A stretch of DNA of 64,000 bases from the NCBI RefSeq assembly GCF_026427775.1, contig NZ_CP044532.1, positions 4,774,001-4,838,000 on the forward strand, in the 5' to 3' direction. The position numbers and the translations under genes were made by a program. The number at the start of each line of letters is the position of its first letter. The first letter of the stretch is position 1. The DNA is from Arthrobacter sp. CDRTa11. GTDB lineage: Bacteria > Actinomycetota > Actinomycetes > Actinomycetales > Micrococcaceae. The notes below the pieces were generated by a model, which was given only the letters and a program-made list of their open reading frames with translations, did no database searches and was not told the DNA's origin. This document shows, piece after piece, positions 14,449-23,054 of this stretch.

Positions 14449-15564
14449 ATGCATCTCACTGTTGTCAGTTCGATCGATTCCCTGTGCCGGCAGCAGGCGT
14501 GCCAGGACCTGGCCGCCGGCGAGCCCGAAAGCGTAGTGGTCCTGCACGACCTGCTCGAGAACGGCGTGGTCATTCGGCGGGTCTTTAGCGCCGACCAGCT
14601 TCTGGAACGGGTGGAGACGCAGCTCGAACACGGCTGCCTGAGCTGCACGGTGCGCCTGGACCTGGTTCCCACCATCGAGGGGCTGCTCTCCGGCGGCGCC
14701 ACCCGCATTATTGTTGGCCTGCCCTCCGCAGTGCCTGCGGCCGCCGCGATTGCCGCCCTTGACCGTGGGCTGTCCAGTCCCTTCACCATTGATTCGGCCG
14801 TCCTGGCTTGCGCTCCGGACGCCCTGGAAGACCACATCTGGGACCACCACACGCTGTTCGAGTCCGGCTTCACACCCATCCATGAAGACCAACGCACTCC
14901 CGGGGAGTTCCTCCTCGGCGAGCTGTGCTTCAACGACACCGTCCTCCTGGCAGCACCGGACATCGTTCCGGCCGATCAGCAAGGACACGAGCGGGGCGTT
15001 CACCTGATCCGCGAACTGGCCCCGCACGCCCACGTGGCGCCGCGTGCGGCCGATGTCCGCCCCGGCCTCCACCACTACTCTGACGCCGTTGCCCGAACCG
15101 TTCCCGGGACCGTTCATGATCCGGCTCCTTGCGGAACCGTGCCGGCCTCGCCGTTCGCCACCGTTTTCCACAGCGTGGAGCGCCCACTGCACCCGGAGCG
15201 GTTCCGGCACGCCCTGGCAACCCTCGCCGAAGGCTGCTGCGTTCTGCGCGGCCGGTTATGGATTGCTTCGGCGCCTGAATGCCGGATCGCCATCCAGGGC
15301 ATCGGGCCGCGCGTCTGGCTTGAAAACACCGGCGCCTGGGGCACCCGGACCGACTCGACGCCGTCGGGCTCCAGCTCCGTGACCGCTGGGAAACTAAACC
15401 GGCAGCCGGAGCGCCGGGGCACCCTGCTGGCGGCAACCGGCGAGGACGTTGACCCGGCGGAGATTGAACAGCTGCTCAGAAGCTGTGAACTGACCGACGC
15501 GGAGATGCTGGCCGGCTTTGACGGCCTGCACGACCCGTTCGGTCTGCAGTCCGAAGAACCCTAG
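14449..15564 (+). CDS. CobW/COG0523-like putative zinc metallochaperone lacking a clear P-loop
   Basis: This is a 371-residue protein. The metal-site region reads LEHGCLSCTVRLDLVPTIEGLL, corresponding to the GCxCC..R motif of COG0523 proteins but with CxxC instead of CxCC. The C-terminal CobW_C domain is visible as FHSVERPLHPERFRHALATLAEGCCVLRGRLWIAS followed by VWLENTGAW. The N-terminus (LTVVSSIDSLCRQQACQDL) lacks a GxxGxGKT Walker A, so GTPase activity is doubtful. His-rich segments (DHIWDHH) could bind zinc. A Zur-type site lies upstream and a cysteine-free L36 gene downstream, which supports a role in zinc starvation. Confidence 0.8.
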   Translation: MHLTVVSSIDSLCRQQACQDLAAGEPESVVVLHDLLENGVVIRRVFSADQLLERVETQLEHGCLSCTVRLDLVPTIEGLLSGGATRIIVGLPSAVPAAAAIAALDRGLSSPFTIDSAVLACAPDALEDHIWDHHTLFESGFTPIHEDQRTPGEFLLGELCFNDTVLLAAPDIVPADQQGHERGVHLIRELAPHAHVAPRAADVRPGLHHYSDAVARTVPGTVHDPAPCGTVPASPFATVFHSVERPLHPERFRHALATLAEGCCVLRGRLWIASAPECRIAIQGIGPRVWLENTGAWGTRTDSTPSGSSSVTAGKLNRQPERRGTLLAATGEDVDPAEIEQLLRSCELTDAEMLAGFDGLHDPFGLQSEEP

Positions 15565-15623
15565 CCAGCCGGCATTAGCCAACCTGAACAAGCAACCTGA
15601 ACAAGCAAACAAAGGAGCACATC

Positions 15624-15746
15624 ATGAAGGTACGGAACTCCCTGCGGGCATTGAAAAAGATGCCGGGTGCGCAGGTGGTGCGCCGCCGCGGCAGGACGTT
15701 TGTCATCAACAAGAAGAACCCCAGGATGAAGGCCCGGCAGGGCTGA
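15624..15746 (+). CDS. rpmJ: Ribosomal protein L36, cysteine-free (zinc-independent) paralogue
   Basis: This 40-residue protein starts [19 protein letters not shown] and ends NPRMKARQG. It matches the L36 fold, but all zinc-binding Cys and His positions are replaced, as in the C-minus YkgO-type paralogues. These take the place of the zinc-containing L36 under zinc limitation. An AAAGGAG ribosome site lies 8 bases before the ATG. The gene follows the CobW-like gene by 59 bases, which include two tandem copies of AACCTGAACAAGC. The pair is presumably a Zur-controlled operon. Confidence 0.93.
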   Translation: MKVRNSLRALKKMPGAQVVRRRGRTFVINKKNPRMKARQG

Positions 15747-15808
15747 AATGGAGGGTTGAATTCAAGGGCTGCCGTCGGGAATGCAGCCGGGCAGGTACGC
15801 TCTATTTC

Positions 15809-17911
15809 ATGACCCCCGCACCTGTGATCATCGCCATCGACGGTCGATCCGGCGCAGGAAAGACCACTCTGGCCATCGAACTGGCCGCTCGCCTCAGGAA
15901 CCATCACAAGGTTTCGCTGTTCCACCTTGAGGACATCTACCCGGGGTGGAACGGGCTGAGGGCTGGTGTGGAGCGCTACGTTTCAACCGTGCTCACGCCC
16001 CTGAGCCGCGGAGAACAGGCCACGTGGATCAGTTGGGACTGGGAAAAACACTACGACGGCGACACCCGGGTCACCCTGCCCGCGGAGATTGTCATCATCG
16101 AGGGCGTGGGAGCTGCCGCCGCCGAAGCGCGCCCGCTGCTCAGTGCCGTTATTTGGGCCGATTCCCCGGCGGACGTCCGCCGGACGCGCGCCCTGGACCG
16201 GGACGGCGGCACCTACGAGCCGTTCTGGGACGAGTGGGCTACGCAGGAGGACGACTGGCTCGCCGGGGATGACGTACCCGGGCAGGCGGACGTTCGCGTG
16301 CTCAATCCAGCGGACGGGTCCGCCCCCGCCGATGTCCTGCAGCTCCTCCCCTGCCTCCCCGCCCTGGCGCAGGTCCTCGTGCCCGAACTTTTCACCCGCC
16401 GCGCCCACAGGCTCCGGGCCGAACGCCTCCACTCCAGCCCGGACGCCGCAACCCTCTTCAACAAGCTCTACGGAAGCTCACCAAATGCCGTCTGGCTCGA
16501 CTCCTCCAATGCGCCGTCCGCTCATGGGGCTGAGAAGTCCCCTGCCACGGAACGCAGCCGCTTCAGCATCCTGGCCGACGACGGCGGGACGTTCGGCCAG
16601 TCCCTCACCCACCGTTCCGGCGAGAGCCTGATAACCGCCGGCTGCGCCACCACCAAGGTGGCAGGCCCGTTCTTCCGCTGGCTCGACACCGCCTGGGGCG
16701 GCAGCACCGTCCGGGCACCCGAGGGCTACTCCGGCGAATTTACGCTGGGCTGGCTCGGCTGCCTGGGCTATGAGCTCAAGCGCGAAACCGGTGGGACTGA
16801 CGTTTCCGCCCCTACCCCAGACGCTGCGCTCATCTTCGCCGGCCGGGCCGTGGTCCTGGACCATGCCGAGGAAACGGCCTGGCTCCTCGCGCTCGAGTCG
16901 CCAGACGCTGACGAGTGGCTGGCGAGCGCCCGGCTGGCGGTAACAGAAGCAGCTCCATCCGGTCCGGGGACGGCGCCCGACGGCGGGAGCAACGCCGTCG
17001 TACCTTCCACGGTGCCGGAGCCTTCAACGGTGCCCGCGTTCAGCAGCCGCGACAGCGAATTGGCCTACAAACACAAGATCGCCGCGGCGCAGCACGAAAT
17101 CGGCGAAGGAAATTCCTACGAGGTGTGCCTGACCACCACTCTCTCTGCCCTGGTTCCGGCCGAATCACTGTCCCCGTGGGAGGCGTACCTGGCGCTGCGG
17201 CGACGGAACCCGGCACCTTTTGCCAGCTATCTCCGATTCGGCGCGCTGACAGTTGCAAGCACCTCGCCTGAGCGGTTCCTGAAGATAACCTCCGACGGGG
17301 GCATGCGTGCCGAGCCGATCAAGGGCACCCGCCGCCGGGCTGCCGATCCGGTCCGGGACGCCGAGCTGCGGCGGGAGCTGGCCACGTCGCTCAAGGACCG
17401 TGCCGAGAACATCATGATCGTGGACCTGCTGCGGAACGATCTCAGCCACTTCGCGGAGCCGGGATCGGTCACCGTCAGCCGGCTGTGCGAGATTGAAAGC
17501 TACGCCACGGTGCACCAGATGGTGAGCACCATCGATGCCCGGCTGCTGCCAGGCTCGCCGCGGGCCGAGGCCGTGGCCGCCTGCTTCCCGGCGGGGTCCA
17601 TGACGGGGGCGCCCAAGATCAGCACCATGGCCATCCTGGACCAGCTGGAAGGGGAGCCTCGAGGGATCTACTCCGGCGCGATCGGCTACTTCTCGCTCAA
17701 CGGCGCCACTGACCTGGCGGTGGCCATCCGCACCCTAGTGATCAGGGCTGATGCCGGGGAGGGCAGCGACGGCAAGGCAACGGCTGAACTGACCCTCGGC
17801 GTCGGCGGTGCCATCACCTCCGACTCGGCGCCAGACGAGGAGTATGAGGAGATAAGGGTCAAGGCCTTCGGTGTGCTCTCGGCTCTGGGGGCCGTGTTTC
17901 CGGACTCCTGA
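15809..17911 (+). CDS. pabB: P-loop nucleoside-kinase-like domain fused to aminodeoxychorismate synthase component I (PabB)
   Basis: This is a 700-residue fusion. Residues 6-22 hold a Walker A (IAIDGRSGAGKTTLA), and the first 200 residues resemble uridine-kinase-like P-loop proteins (FHLEDIYPGW, IVIIEGVGAA, lid-like ADVRRTRALDRD). From about residue 230 the PabB chorismate-binding enzyme follows. Its key blocks are AEPIKGTRRRAADP (Lys of PIKGT, typical of PabB rather than TrpE), DLLRNDLS, AVAACFPAGSMTGAPK and LTLGVGGAITSDS. PabB adds ammonia to chorismate for folate synthesis. The glutaminase PabA is not in the window, while a PabC-like gene lies 1.6 kb downstream. ATG 15809 is taken because the P-loop strand begins 6 residues later. 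Confidence 0.9.
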   Translation: MTPAPVIIAIDGRSGAGKTTLAIELAARLRNHHKVSLFHLEDIYPGWNGLRAGVERYVSTVLTPLSRGEQATWISWDWEKHYDGDTRVTLPAEIVIIEGVGAAAAEARPLLSAVIWADSPADVRRTRALDRDGGTYEPFWDEWATQEDDWLAGDDVPGQADVRVLNPADGSAPADVLQLLPCLPALAQVLVPELFTRRAHRLRAERLHSSPDAATLFNKLYGSSPNAVWLDSSNAPSAHGAEKSPATERSRFSILADDGGTFGQSLTHRSGESLITAGCATTKVAGPFFRWLDTAWGGSTVRAPEGYSGEFTLGWLGCLGYELKRETGGTDVSAPTPDAALIFAGRAVVLDHAEETAWLLALESPDADEWLASARLAVTEAAPSGPGTAPDGGSNAVVPSTVPEPSTVPAFSSRDSELAYKHKIAAAQHEIGEGNSYEVCLTTTLSALVPAESLSPWEAYLALRRRNPAPFASYLRFGALTVASTSPERFLKITSDGGMRAEPIKGTRRRAADPVRDAELRRELATSLKDRAENIMIVDLLRNDLSHFAEPGSVTVSRLCEIESYATVHQMVSTIDARLLPGSPRAEAVAACFPAGSMTGAPKISTMAILDQLEGEPRGIYSGAIGYFSLNGATDLAVAIRTLVIRADAGEGSDGKATAELTLGVGGAITSDSAPDEEYEEIRVKAFGVLSALGAVFPDS

Positions 17912-17918
17912 CTCCCAC

Positions 17919-17981
17919 GAGTTTTTGTCCAGATCGGGCGGGTTGAACCCACCGGAAGTCGCCGCAAATGGACAAAAACTC
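17919..17981. repeat. Intergenic palindromic repeat (family 1, copy 1)
   Basis: Perfect 13-base inverted arms GAGTTTTTGTCCA / TGGACAAAAACTC (17919-17931 and 17969-17981) enclose a G+C-rich centre. The element fills the space between the convergent pabB and cardiolipin synthase genes. Its reverse complement matches the element at 44325-44389 over most of its length. It could act as a bidirectional terminator, but the repeat nature suggests a dispersed family. Confidence 0.8.
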
Positions 17982-17986
17982 CGGGG

Positions 17987-19471
17987 CTATTGCACGGTGG
18001 CGGTCAGCCGCGCCACGTTGTCCACGTACCTGGCCGCGAGCGGGCGCTTCAGCCAGTCCTCCAGCCTGAGTTCGTGCGAGATGTCCCGGTAGGTATTTTC
18101 CACCGCGCGCATGTTGTTCACGATCTCAGCGCCCAGGAGCATCACCGAGACCTCCATGTTCAGCGAGAAGGAGCGCATGTCCATGTTGCTGGACCCCAGG
18201 ACCGCCACTTCGTCGTCGATGGTGAAGTGCTTGGCATGGAGCACGAACGGGGCCTTGTACAGATAGATCCTGACACCGGCCTCCAGCAGGGCCTCGTAGT
18301 AGGAACGCTGGGCATGGTGGACCAGGAACTGGTCGCCCTTCTCCGAAACGAAAAGTTCCACGTCCACCCCGCGCTGGGCTGCCGTGGTGATGGCGTAGAG
18401 CAGGGAATCGTCCGGCACAAAATACGGGCTGCAGATGGAGATGCGGTGCTGGGCGGAGTAGATCAGGGTGTTGAACAGCCGCAGGTTGTTTTCGGTGATG
18501 AACCCGGGGCCGCTGGGCACCACCTGCGCCGTCACCGTGCCGGGTTCGGGGTTGGACGGAAGCTGAAGCTGGTGCTCCAGGGACTCATCGGTTTCGCTGA
18601 GCCAGTCGGTGGCGAACACCACGTTGAGGGTGGTCACAATGGGGCCCCGCAGGCAGGCCATCAGTTCCACCCATTCGCGGCCGGCTTTGCGGTGCCTGGG
18701 GTTGTTGTAGGAGGGCTCGATCAGGTTCTGGGACCCGGTAAAGGCCAGTTCGCCGTCGATCACCATGATCTTGCGGTGGTTGCGCAGGTCCGGACGGCGC
18801 CACTGGCCGTGGATGGGCAGCAGCGGGAGCATACGCTTCCATTGGATCTTGCCGGCCCGGAGCCGCTTGAGCAGGCCACGGTAGCCCTTGATCCGGAGGG
18901 TGCCGATGTGGTCGAACAGGAGCCGGACTTCGACGCCGCGTTCGGTGGCCTCTTCGAGAGCGGTGAGCAGGTCATCGGTGATGTGGTCCGTGCTCATGAT
19001 GTAGAACTCGGCATTGACGAACTTCTTCGCTTTCCGCACCGCCTGGGTCATGGCCAGGATCGAATCCGGGTAGCCGGGGATGAGCTCGACGGAGTTCCCA
19101 TCCACCATGGGGAGCGAGCCAAGCCTCCGGTTCAGTTCCGCAGCTGAGGAAACCCATTCCGGCCCGGGGTAGTGGCTTTCGACGTCGGCCAGGGAGGAGA
19201 TGCCGGCGCGCACCCTGTCGTTGACCTGCTCCTGCTGCTGGCGCCGACGGCTGGAGAGCTTGAAATTGCCGAACAGCAGAAACAGCACCAGGCCCACGAA
19301 GGGTACAAAGAAGATGACCAGCAGCCAGGCCATGGCCGTAGTGGGACGCCTGTTGCCGGGAATGATGCCCACCGCCAGCACCCTGATGACCAGGTCCGCA
19401 ACGCTCAGCAGCACCACAAGCCACGTTGGCGAGGTACCCGCAAGCGACAACGGCCACAACACTCGAACCAC
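17987..19471 (-). CDS. cls: Cardiolipin synthase (phospholipase D family)
   Basis: This 494-residue protein has two N-terminal membrane helices (residues about 5-60) and then two PLD catalytic motifs. The first is HRKIMVIDGELAFTGSQN (HxKx4D) in the middle; the second is HAKHFTIDDEVAVLGSSNMDMRSF near the C-terminus. The spacing and the PLD-nuclease-N-like membrane part fit Cls, which condenses phosphatidylglycerol to cardiolipin at the membrane. It lies between pabB and pabC on the opposite strand and has no evident link to them. Confidence 0.93.
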   Translation of the reverse strand: MVRVLWPLSLAGTSPTWLVVLLSVADLVIRVLAVGIIPGNRRPTTAMAWLLVIFFVPFVGLVLFLLFGNFKLSSRRRQQQEQVNDRVRAGISSLADVESHYPGPEWVSSAAELNRRLGSLPMVDGNSVELIPGYPDSILAMTQAVRKAKKFVNAEFYIMSTDHITDDLLTALEEATERGVEVRLLFDHIGTLRIKGYRGLLKRLRAGKIQWKRMLPLLPIHGQWRRPDLRNHRKIMVIDGELAFTGSQNLIEPSYNNPRHRKAGREWVELMACLRGPIVTTLNVVFATDWLSETDESLEHQLQLPSNPEPGTVTAQVVPSGPGFITENNLRLFNTLIYSAQHRISICSPYFVPDDSLLYAITTAAQRGVDVELFVSEKGDQFLVHHAQRSYYEALLEAGVRIYLYKAPFVLHAKHFTIDDEVAVLGSSNMDMRSFSLNMEVSVMLLGAEIVNNMRAVENTYRDISHELRLEDWLKRPLAARYVDNVARLTATVQ

Positions 19472-19557
19472 CCCCAGGACTGTCTATGCCCTCCGGACGG
19501 ATTCCGGCCAGGCAATGACCACAGCTTATCCGCGGCGGGCCGGACTAAGCTGAAGCC

Positions 19558-20499
19558 ATGACTTCTCCTGCTTCCGTGGTGCTCGTTTTTCTTGACCCTG
19601 CCTTCCCGAACGGCCGGCTGGCGGACGCGTCCCAACCCCAGCTGATGGCCACGGACCAGGGTGCCACCCGCGGCGACGGAGTCTTCGAATCCATGCTGGC
19701 GGTGGGCGGCAAAGTACGTAAAGTCCAGGCGCACCTGAACCGGCTGGACAGCTCGGCCGTGGCCCTGGACCTGGACATTCCCGGGCAGGACCAGTGGCGG
19801 CGTGCCATCGAAACTGGTGTGGCTGAGCATCGTTCCCAGCATCCGGCAAGCACCCCGGCGGAGGACGAACTGGTGGTGAAGCTCGTTGTCTCGCGCGGCG
19901 TTGAAGGCGCATCCGGCCCAACATGCTGGGTACAGGTGTCACCGGTGGGTTCCCTCGGACGGCGCCAGCGTGAGACGGGCATCGACGTTATCCTCCTTGA
20001 CCGGGGCTATGACAGTGACGCTGCCGAGCGCGCGCCGTGGCTCCTGCTGGGTGCCAAGACACTGTCCTATGCCGTGAACATGGCTGCGCTGCGGCACGCC
20101 CATAAGCAAGGCGCTGACGACGTCATTTTTACGTCCTCGGACGGACGTGTCCTGGAGGGACCTACGTCCACTGTCCTGCTGGCCCACCTGCAAACGTCCG
20201 ACGACGGTGCCGGCGGCACCCGTACGGTGCGCCGGCTAATCACACCCCAGTTGGACAGCGGCATCCTCCCCGGGACATCGCAGGAAGCCCTTTTCAAGAC
20301 CGCAGCAGCGGCAGGCTGGGAGCTCGGGTACGGCCCCCTGCAGCCGCAGGACCTGCTGGACGCCGACGCCGTCTGGCTGATTTCCAGCATCCGGCTGCTG
20401 GCGCCCGTCAACCACATCGACGGCCAGGAGATCGGCACGCCTGCCATCCAAAAGCAGCTGACCGCCGAGCTGAACGAACTGTTCGCCCGAATTCAGTAG
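19558..20499 (+). CDS. pabC: Aminodeoxychorismate lyase-like PLP enzyme (class IV aminotransferase fold)
   Basis: This 313-residue protein is of the branched-chain-aminotransferase/ADC-lyase fold. Signatures are DQGATRGDGVFESM near residue 38, the PLP lysine in LLGAKTLSYAVNMAALRHA, and DDVIFTSSDGRVLEGPTSTVLL with LDSGILPGTSQEALF after it. ADC lyase releases pyruvate to give p-aminobenzoate for folate synthesis, consistent with the nearby PabB fusion. A D-amino-acid aminotransferase activity is the main alternative. It starts divergently from cls. Confidence 0.85.
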   Translation: MTSPASVVLVFLDPAFPNGRLADASQPQLMATDQGATRGDGVFESMLAVGGKVRKVQAHLNRLDSSAVALDLDIPGQDQWRRAIETGVAEHRSQHPASTPAEDELVVKLVVSRGVEGASGPTCWVQVSPVGSLGRRQRETGIDVILLDRGYDSDAAERAPWLLLGAKTLSYAVNMAALRHAHKQGADDVIFTSSDGRVLEGPTSTVLLAHLQTSDDGAGGTRTVRRLITPQLDSGILPGTSQEALFKTAAAAGWELGYGPLQPQDLLDADAVWLISSIRLLAPVNHIDGQEIGTPAIQKQLTAELNELFARIQ

Positions 20500-20530
20500 C
20501 CGGATTTTCCTGAGGCCAAATGCGGGCCGG

Positions 20531-20734
20531 CTATGCGCCAGGGGATGCTCTCCAGCTGTACGGGTTTTCTGCCGGGCCGCCTCTTCGATGCTGGTCATAG
20601 CCCTGCTGCCAGGCTGTTCCAACGGCGGAGACCAGGCCTGCGAGGATCGGATAGTAGGGATGGTCCGGTCCGATGAAAAGCATCTCCTCCCGGGCCTGGT
20701 CGATCAGTGCTGGGATGGAATTCTCCGCGGTCAT
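20531..20734 (-). CDS. Small hypothetical protein
   Basis: This 67-residue acidic-to-neutral protein starts with ATG at 20734. The central segment (EEMLFIGPDHPYYPILAGLVSAVGTAWQQGYDQ) looks like an ordered helical protein with moderately hydrophobic faces but no membrane helix. No family is recognised. It is opposite to and between pabC and the Nudix gene. The reading frame looks protein-like in composition, which is the only support. Confidence 0.5.
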   Translation of the reverse strand: MTAENSIPALIDQAREEMLFIGPDHPYYPILAGLVSAVGTAWQQGYDQHRRGGPAENPYSWRASPGA

Positions 20735-20778
20735 GCTGGGATGGTCGCACGAACTTTCGAATTTGGCACGTCCCCGCC

Positions 20779-20829
20779 GCAGGCGGGAAGACAGCGCAGG
20801 CGGGAAGACAGCGCAGGCCGGAAGATAGC
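20779..20829. repeat. Three tandem 17-base repeats upstream of the Nudix gene
   Basis: Units GCAGGCGGGAAGACAGC start at 20779 and 20796. A third, degenerate copy starts at 20813. They lie about 50 bases before the Nudix start, so they could affect its promoter or be a simple variable-number repeat. Confidence 0.85.
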
Positions 20830-20880
20830 AGGCGGAGTATGGCGCGGCCCGCAGGTATAGCCTGTGGGAGGGGAGGACAG

Positions 20881-21390
20881 ATGGCAGTTCACAGCGCAGG
20901 AATCATGTTGTACCGGTGGAGCACCACAGGCCAGCCGGAGGTTTGGATTGCCCACATGGGCGGACCATTCTGGGCGCGCAAGGATGCCCGCGGCTGGTCC
21001 ATTCCCAAGGGCGAATTTCCTGAAGATGAGGATCCGCTCACTGCCGCGTTGCGCGAGTTTGCCGAGGAAATGGGCGCTCCGGCACCGGACGCAGACTACC
21101 GCGAACTGGGCACCTTCCGGCAACCGTCAGGAAAGATCATCACGGCGTTCGCGGCAGAAGCGGACTTCCAGCCCGATCAGATCCTCAGCAATACCTTTCC
21201 GCTGGAATGGCCGAAGGGCTCCGGCGTTATCCAGGACTTCCCGGAGATTGACCACGCTGCATGGTTTCCCGAGACGGACGCCCGCGTGAAACTGGTCAAG
21301 GGCCAACTCCCCATCCTTGATGCCCTCCTCCGTGTCTTAGGCGAATCTGGAGGCCGCAAAGGGCGGCCGGTTGACCCGCCCGCCCTTTGA
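20881..21390 (+). CDS. Nudix hydrolase
   Basis: This 169-residue protein carries a full Nudix box: G-EFPED-E-DPLTAAL-REFAEEMG fits Gx5Ex7REUxEExG. The upstream SAGIMLYR and IAHMGGPFWARKD strands and the WSIPKGEF phrase are typical of MutT-like proteins acting on nucleoside diphosphate-X compounds. ATG 20881 has a GGAGGGGAGG ribosome site. The substrate is not deducible. Confidence 0.92.
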   Translation: MAVHSAGIMLYRWSTTGQPEVWIAHMGGPFWARKDARGWSIPKGEFPEDEDPLTAALREFAEEMGAPAPDADYRELGTFRQPSGKIITAFAAEADFQPDQILSNTFPLEWPKGSGVIQDFPEIDHAAWFPETDARVKLVKGQLPILDALLRVLGESGGRKGRPVDPPAL

Positions 21391-21413
21391 TTCCCGCACG
21401 TTGACCAGAAACG

Positions 21414-21785
21414 CTACCGCGCCTGGAGGACGTTCCAGAGGATCAGGTCGTGGGCGTGCTTGGCTTTGTCGTCGCCGCGGAAATCGGCTTCCTTGACGCT
21501 GCCGCCGGTGTCGATGCCAATGCTTGAGGACGACGCGAAGCGGCCGAGCATCGATTTATTCGACAGCATCGAAACCGAGCGGATGTTCTTGTAAGGCACG
21601 GAAACGATGGCAACTTTGTTGCCCACGAAACTCTTGTCCTGCAGGATGATCCGCATGTTGGTGATGCCAACAAAACCGGTCCCCACACCGATGCAGTCGT
21701 ACACGGCATAAACTGTCTCGCCCTGTAGCAGCCCGGCCCTGATCTGCTCCAGCTGTTCAGGCCGGTCATAGATAATTTGTGTCAT
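21414..21785 (-). CDS. Bacterial PH-domain protein
   Basis: This 123-residue protein consists of one bacterial pleckstrin-homology (YvlB/bPH-like) domain. The pattern is LLQGETVYAVYDCIG.GTGFVGITNMRIILQDKSFVGNKVAIVSVPYKNIRSVSM, followed by SSSSIGIDTG, and ends with an amphipathic helix (AHDLILWNVL). The start at 21785 is preceded by AGGAAG and begins MTQIIYDRPEQ. Membrane or polymer binding is possible, but no direct role is known. Confidence 0.85.
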   Translation of the reverse strand: MTQIIYDRPEQLEQIRAGLLQGETVYAVYDCIGVGTGFVGITNMRIILQDKSFVGNKVAIVSVPYKNIRSVSMLSNKSMLGRFASSSSIGIDTGGSVKEADFRGDDKAKHAHDLILWNVLQAR

Positions 21786-21816
21786 TTGTGGATACTTCCT
21801 GAGACTTGGAGGCCGG

Positions 21817-22389
21817 CTATTCGCGCAGCGGGATGCCCCTGGCGTCCCGCTGGAAGTAGGTGGCACCTGCGAGGATCATGATTCCCTCCACCAGGCCCCA
21901 GACCGCGACGAGTCCAAGCGTGAAGATACCCAGAACGACTGTCAGCACCAGCTGAATAACGCCGATGGTGGTGTAGCCGAGGTAGAAGCGGTGGATCCCC
22001 AGTCCGCCGAGGAAGATGCCCAGCAGGCCTGCGGCGATCTTGGACTTCGGTTGCGGATAGCCGTAGGCCGGGTTGGGCATGGGAGGCTGCTGCGACATCT
22101 GCGGATACTGGCCCTGGTACTGCTGCGGCGCCGTTGGGGCCTGGTACTGGGGTGCCTGGTACTGCGGAGCCTGGTTCTGGTACTGCTGCGGCGCCGTTGG
22201 GGCCTGGTACTGGGGTGCCTGGTACTGCTGGGGTGCCGGCGGGAAATTCTGGTACTGCTGCGGAGCTGGCGCCTGCTCGGGGTATGCGCCGGCAGCAGGA
22301 GGGGCACCCACGTACGGGGCAGGCTGGTCCGGCGAGGGAAGTTCCGGCATGGACGGAACTGCGGGTTGTTCGGCGGGGGGCTGGGTCAT
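21817..22389 (-). CDS. TM2-domain protein with repetitive Gln/Tyr/Pro-rich N-terminus
   Basis: This is a 190-residue protein. Residues 1-118 are low-complexity with repeated QYQAPQYQAPTAPQQYQ units. Residues about 122-185 form a TM2 domain: a basic residue pair, then AAGLLGIFLGGLGIHRFYLGY, and a second helix LVLTVVLGIFTLGLVAVWGLVEG. The GxHxFYLG turn between the helices is the family signature. The ATG at 22389 is preceded by a GAAAGG site. The repeats are also visible at DNA level (22124-22250), so length may vary between strains. The TM2 role is unknown. Confidence 0.9.
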   Translation of the reverse strand: MTQPPAEQPAVPSMPELPSPDQPAPYVGAPPAAGAYPEQAPAPQQYQNFPPAPQQYQAPQYQAPTAPQQYQNQAPQYQAPQYQAPTAPQQYQGQYPQMSQQPPMPNPAYGYPQPKSKIAAGLLGIFLGGLGIHRFYLGYTTIGVIQLVLTVVLGIFTLGLVAVWGLVEGIMILAGATYFQRDARGIPLRE

Positions 22390-22727
22390 GGTGGTGCCTT
22401 TCGATGGAGTGATGATGCAGCCCAGGGCTTCAGGGCAGCAGCTCACCGTCGGAAAACGGCATCCCCAAGAAAATCCATGTGCCGACATCATTCTGACCGA
22501 TTGCCACGACATTTTGCCTGTATGTCAAGAAACGCCTGACCGCGCCAGCGTTGCTACCCGGCCGAGCGTCCCTGCCCGCGAAGACGAACGTGCTCTCACT
22601 GCATTTACAGGGCGCGGTGACGGGGATAAATTGTTAGTCCGGTGAGTGGCCGGATCTGGGCCGGCATATTTTCCGGGATGTCCCTATCCCTGCGATATGC
22701 CGGCGGCCAGCCGGCAAAGGACCAGCC
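22390..22727. other. Non-coding divergent intergenic region
   Basis: These 338 bases lie between the TM2 gene and the following plus-strand gene. They should hold both promoters. I see no RNA gene or strong dyad, except a modest GCCGGCATAT/ATATGCCGGC pair around 22661-22703 that could form a hairpin before the 22728 start. Confidence 0.5.
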
Positions 22728-23000
22728 ATGAATCCCACCCCAAAACAGCCCGTAACTGACGACAGCATCAAAGTACGTCAGGTCAGCCATTATCAGTTCA
22801 GCTGGGTGGCAGGTGAGGCCACCAAACCAGGCACATGGACCCTCCAGCTGGTACTGGACCAAGGCGCCTGGGAGGAAGTGCTCACCCTGAGCGCTGACGA
22901 CGCAGACAACCTCCAGGACCTGTTGACGTCGGCTGGAACTGTTTTTTATGACGTCAGCCGAAGGACCCTCATGTTTGGGACCACCGCTGTGGGTCAGTGA
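22728..23000 (+). CDS. Hypothetical protein
   Basis: This 90-residue soluble protein starts at an ATG shortly after GGCAAAGGA. It contains strand-like segments (YQFSWVAGEATKPGTWTLQLVLDQG; VFYDVSRRTLMFG) around an acidic helix (LSADDADNLQDLLTSAG). It looks like a small beta-sheet domain. No family is recognised. It stands upstream of an SnoaL-like gene with a 54-base gap. Confidence 0.7.
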   Translation: MNPTPKQPVTDDSIKVRQVSHYQFSWVAGEATKPGTWTLQLVLDQGAWEEVLTLSADDADNLQDLLTSAGTVFYDVSRRTLMFGTTAVGQ

Positions 23001-23054
23001 CCGTTCCGAAAAATTCCATGGCCGCCGGTGCCGCTGACGCGTAGCATCGGCGGC

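Noticed and set aside
15518..15808. Upstream extension of the kinase-PabB frame to 15518
   Set aside because: It runs through the CobW-like 3' end and the L36 gene in another frame. The P-loop strand begins just after ATG 15809, so the shorter start is right.
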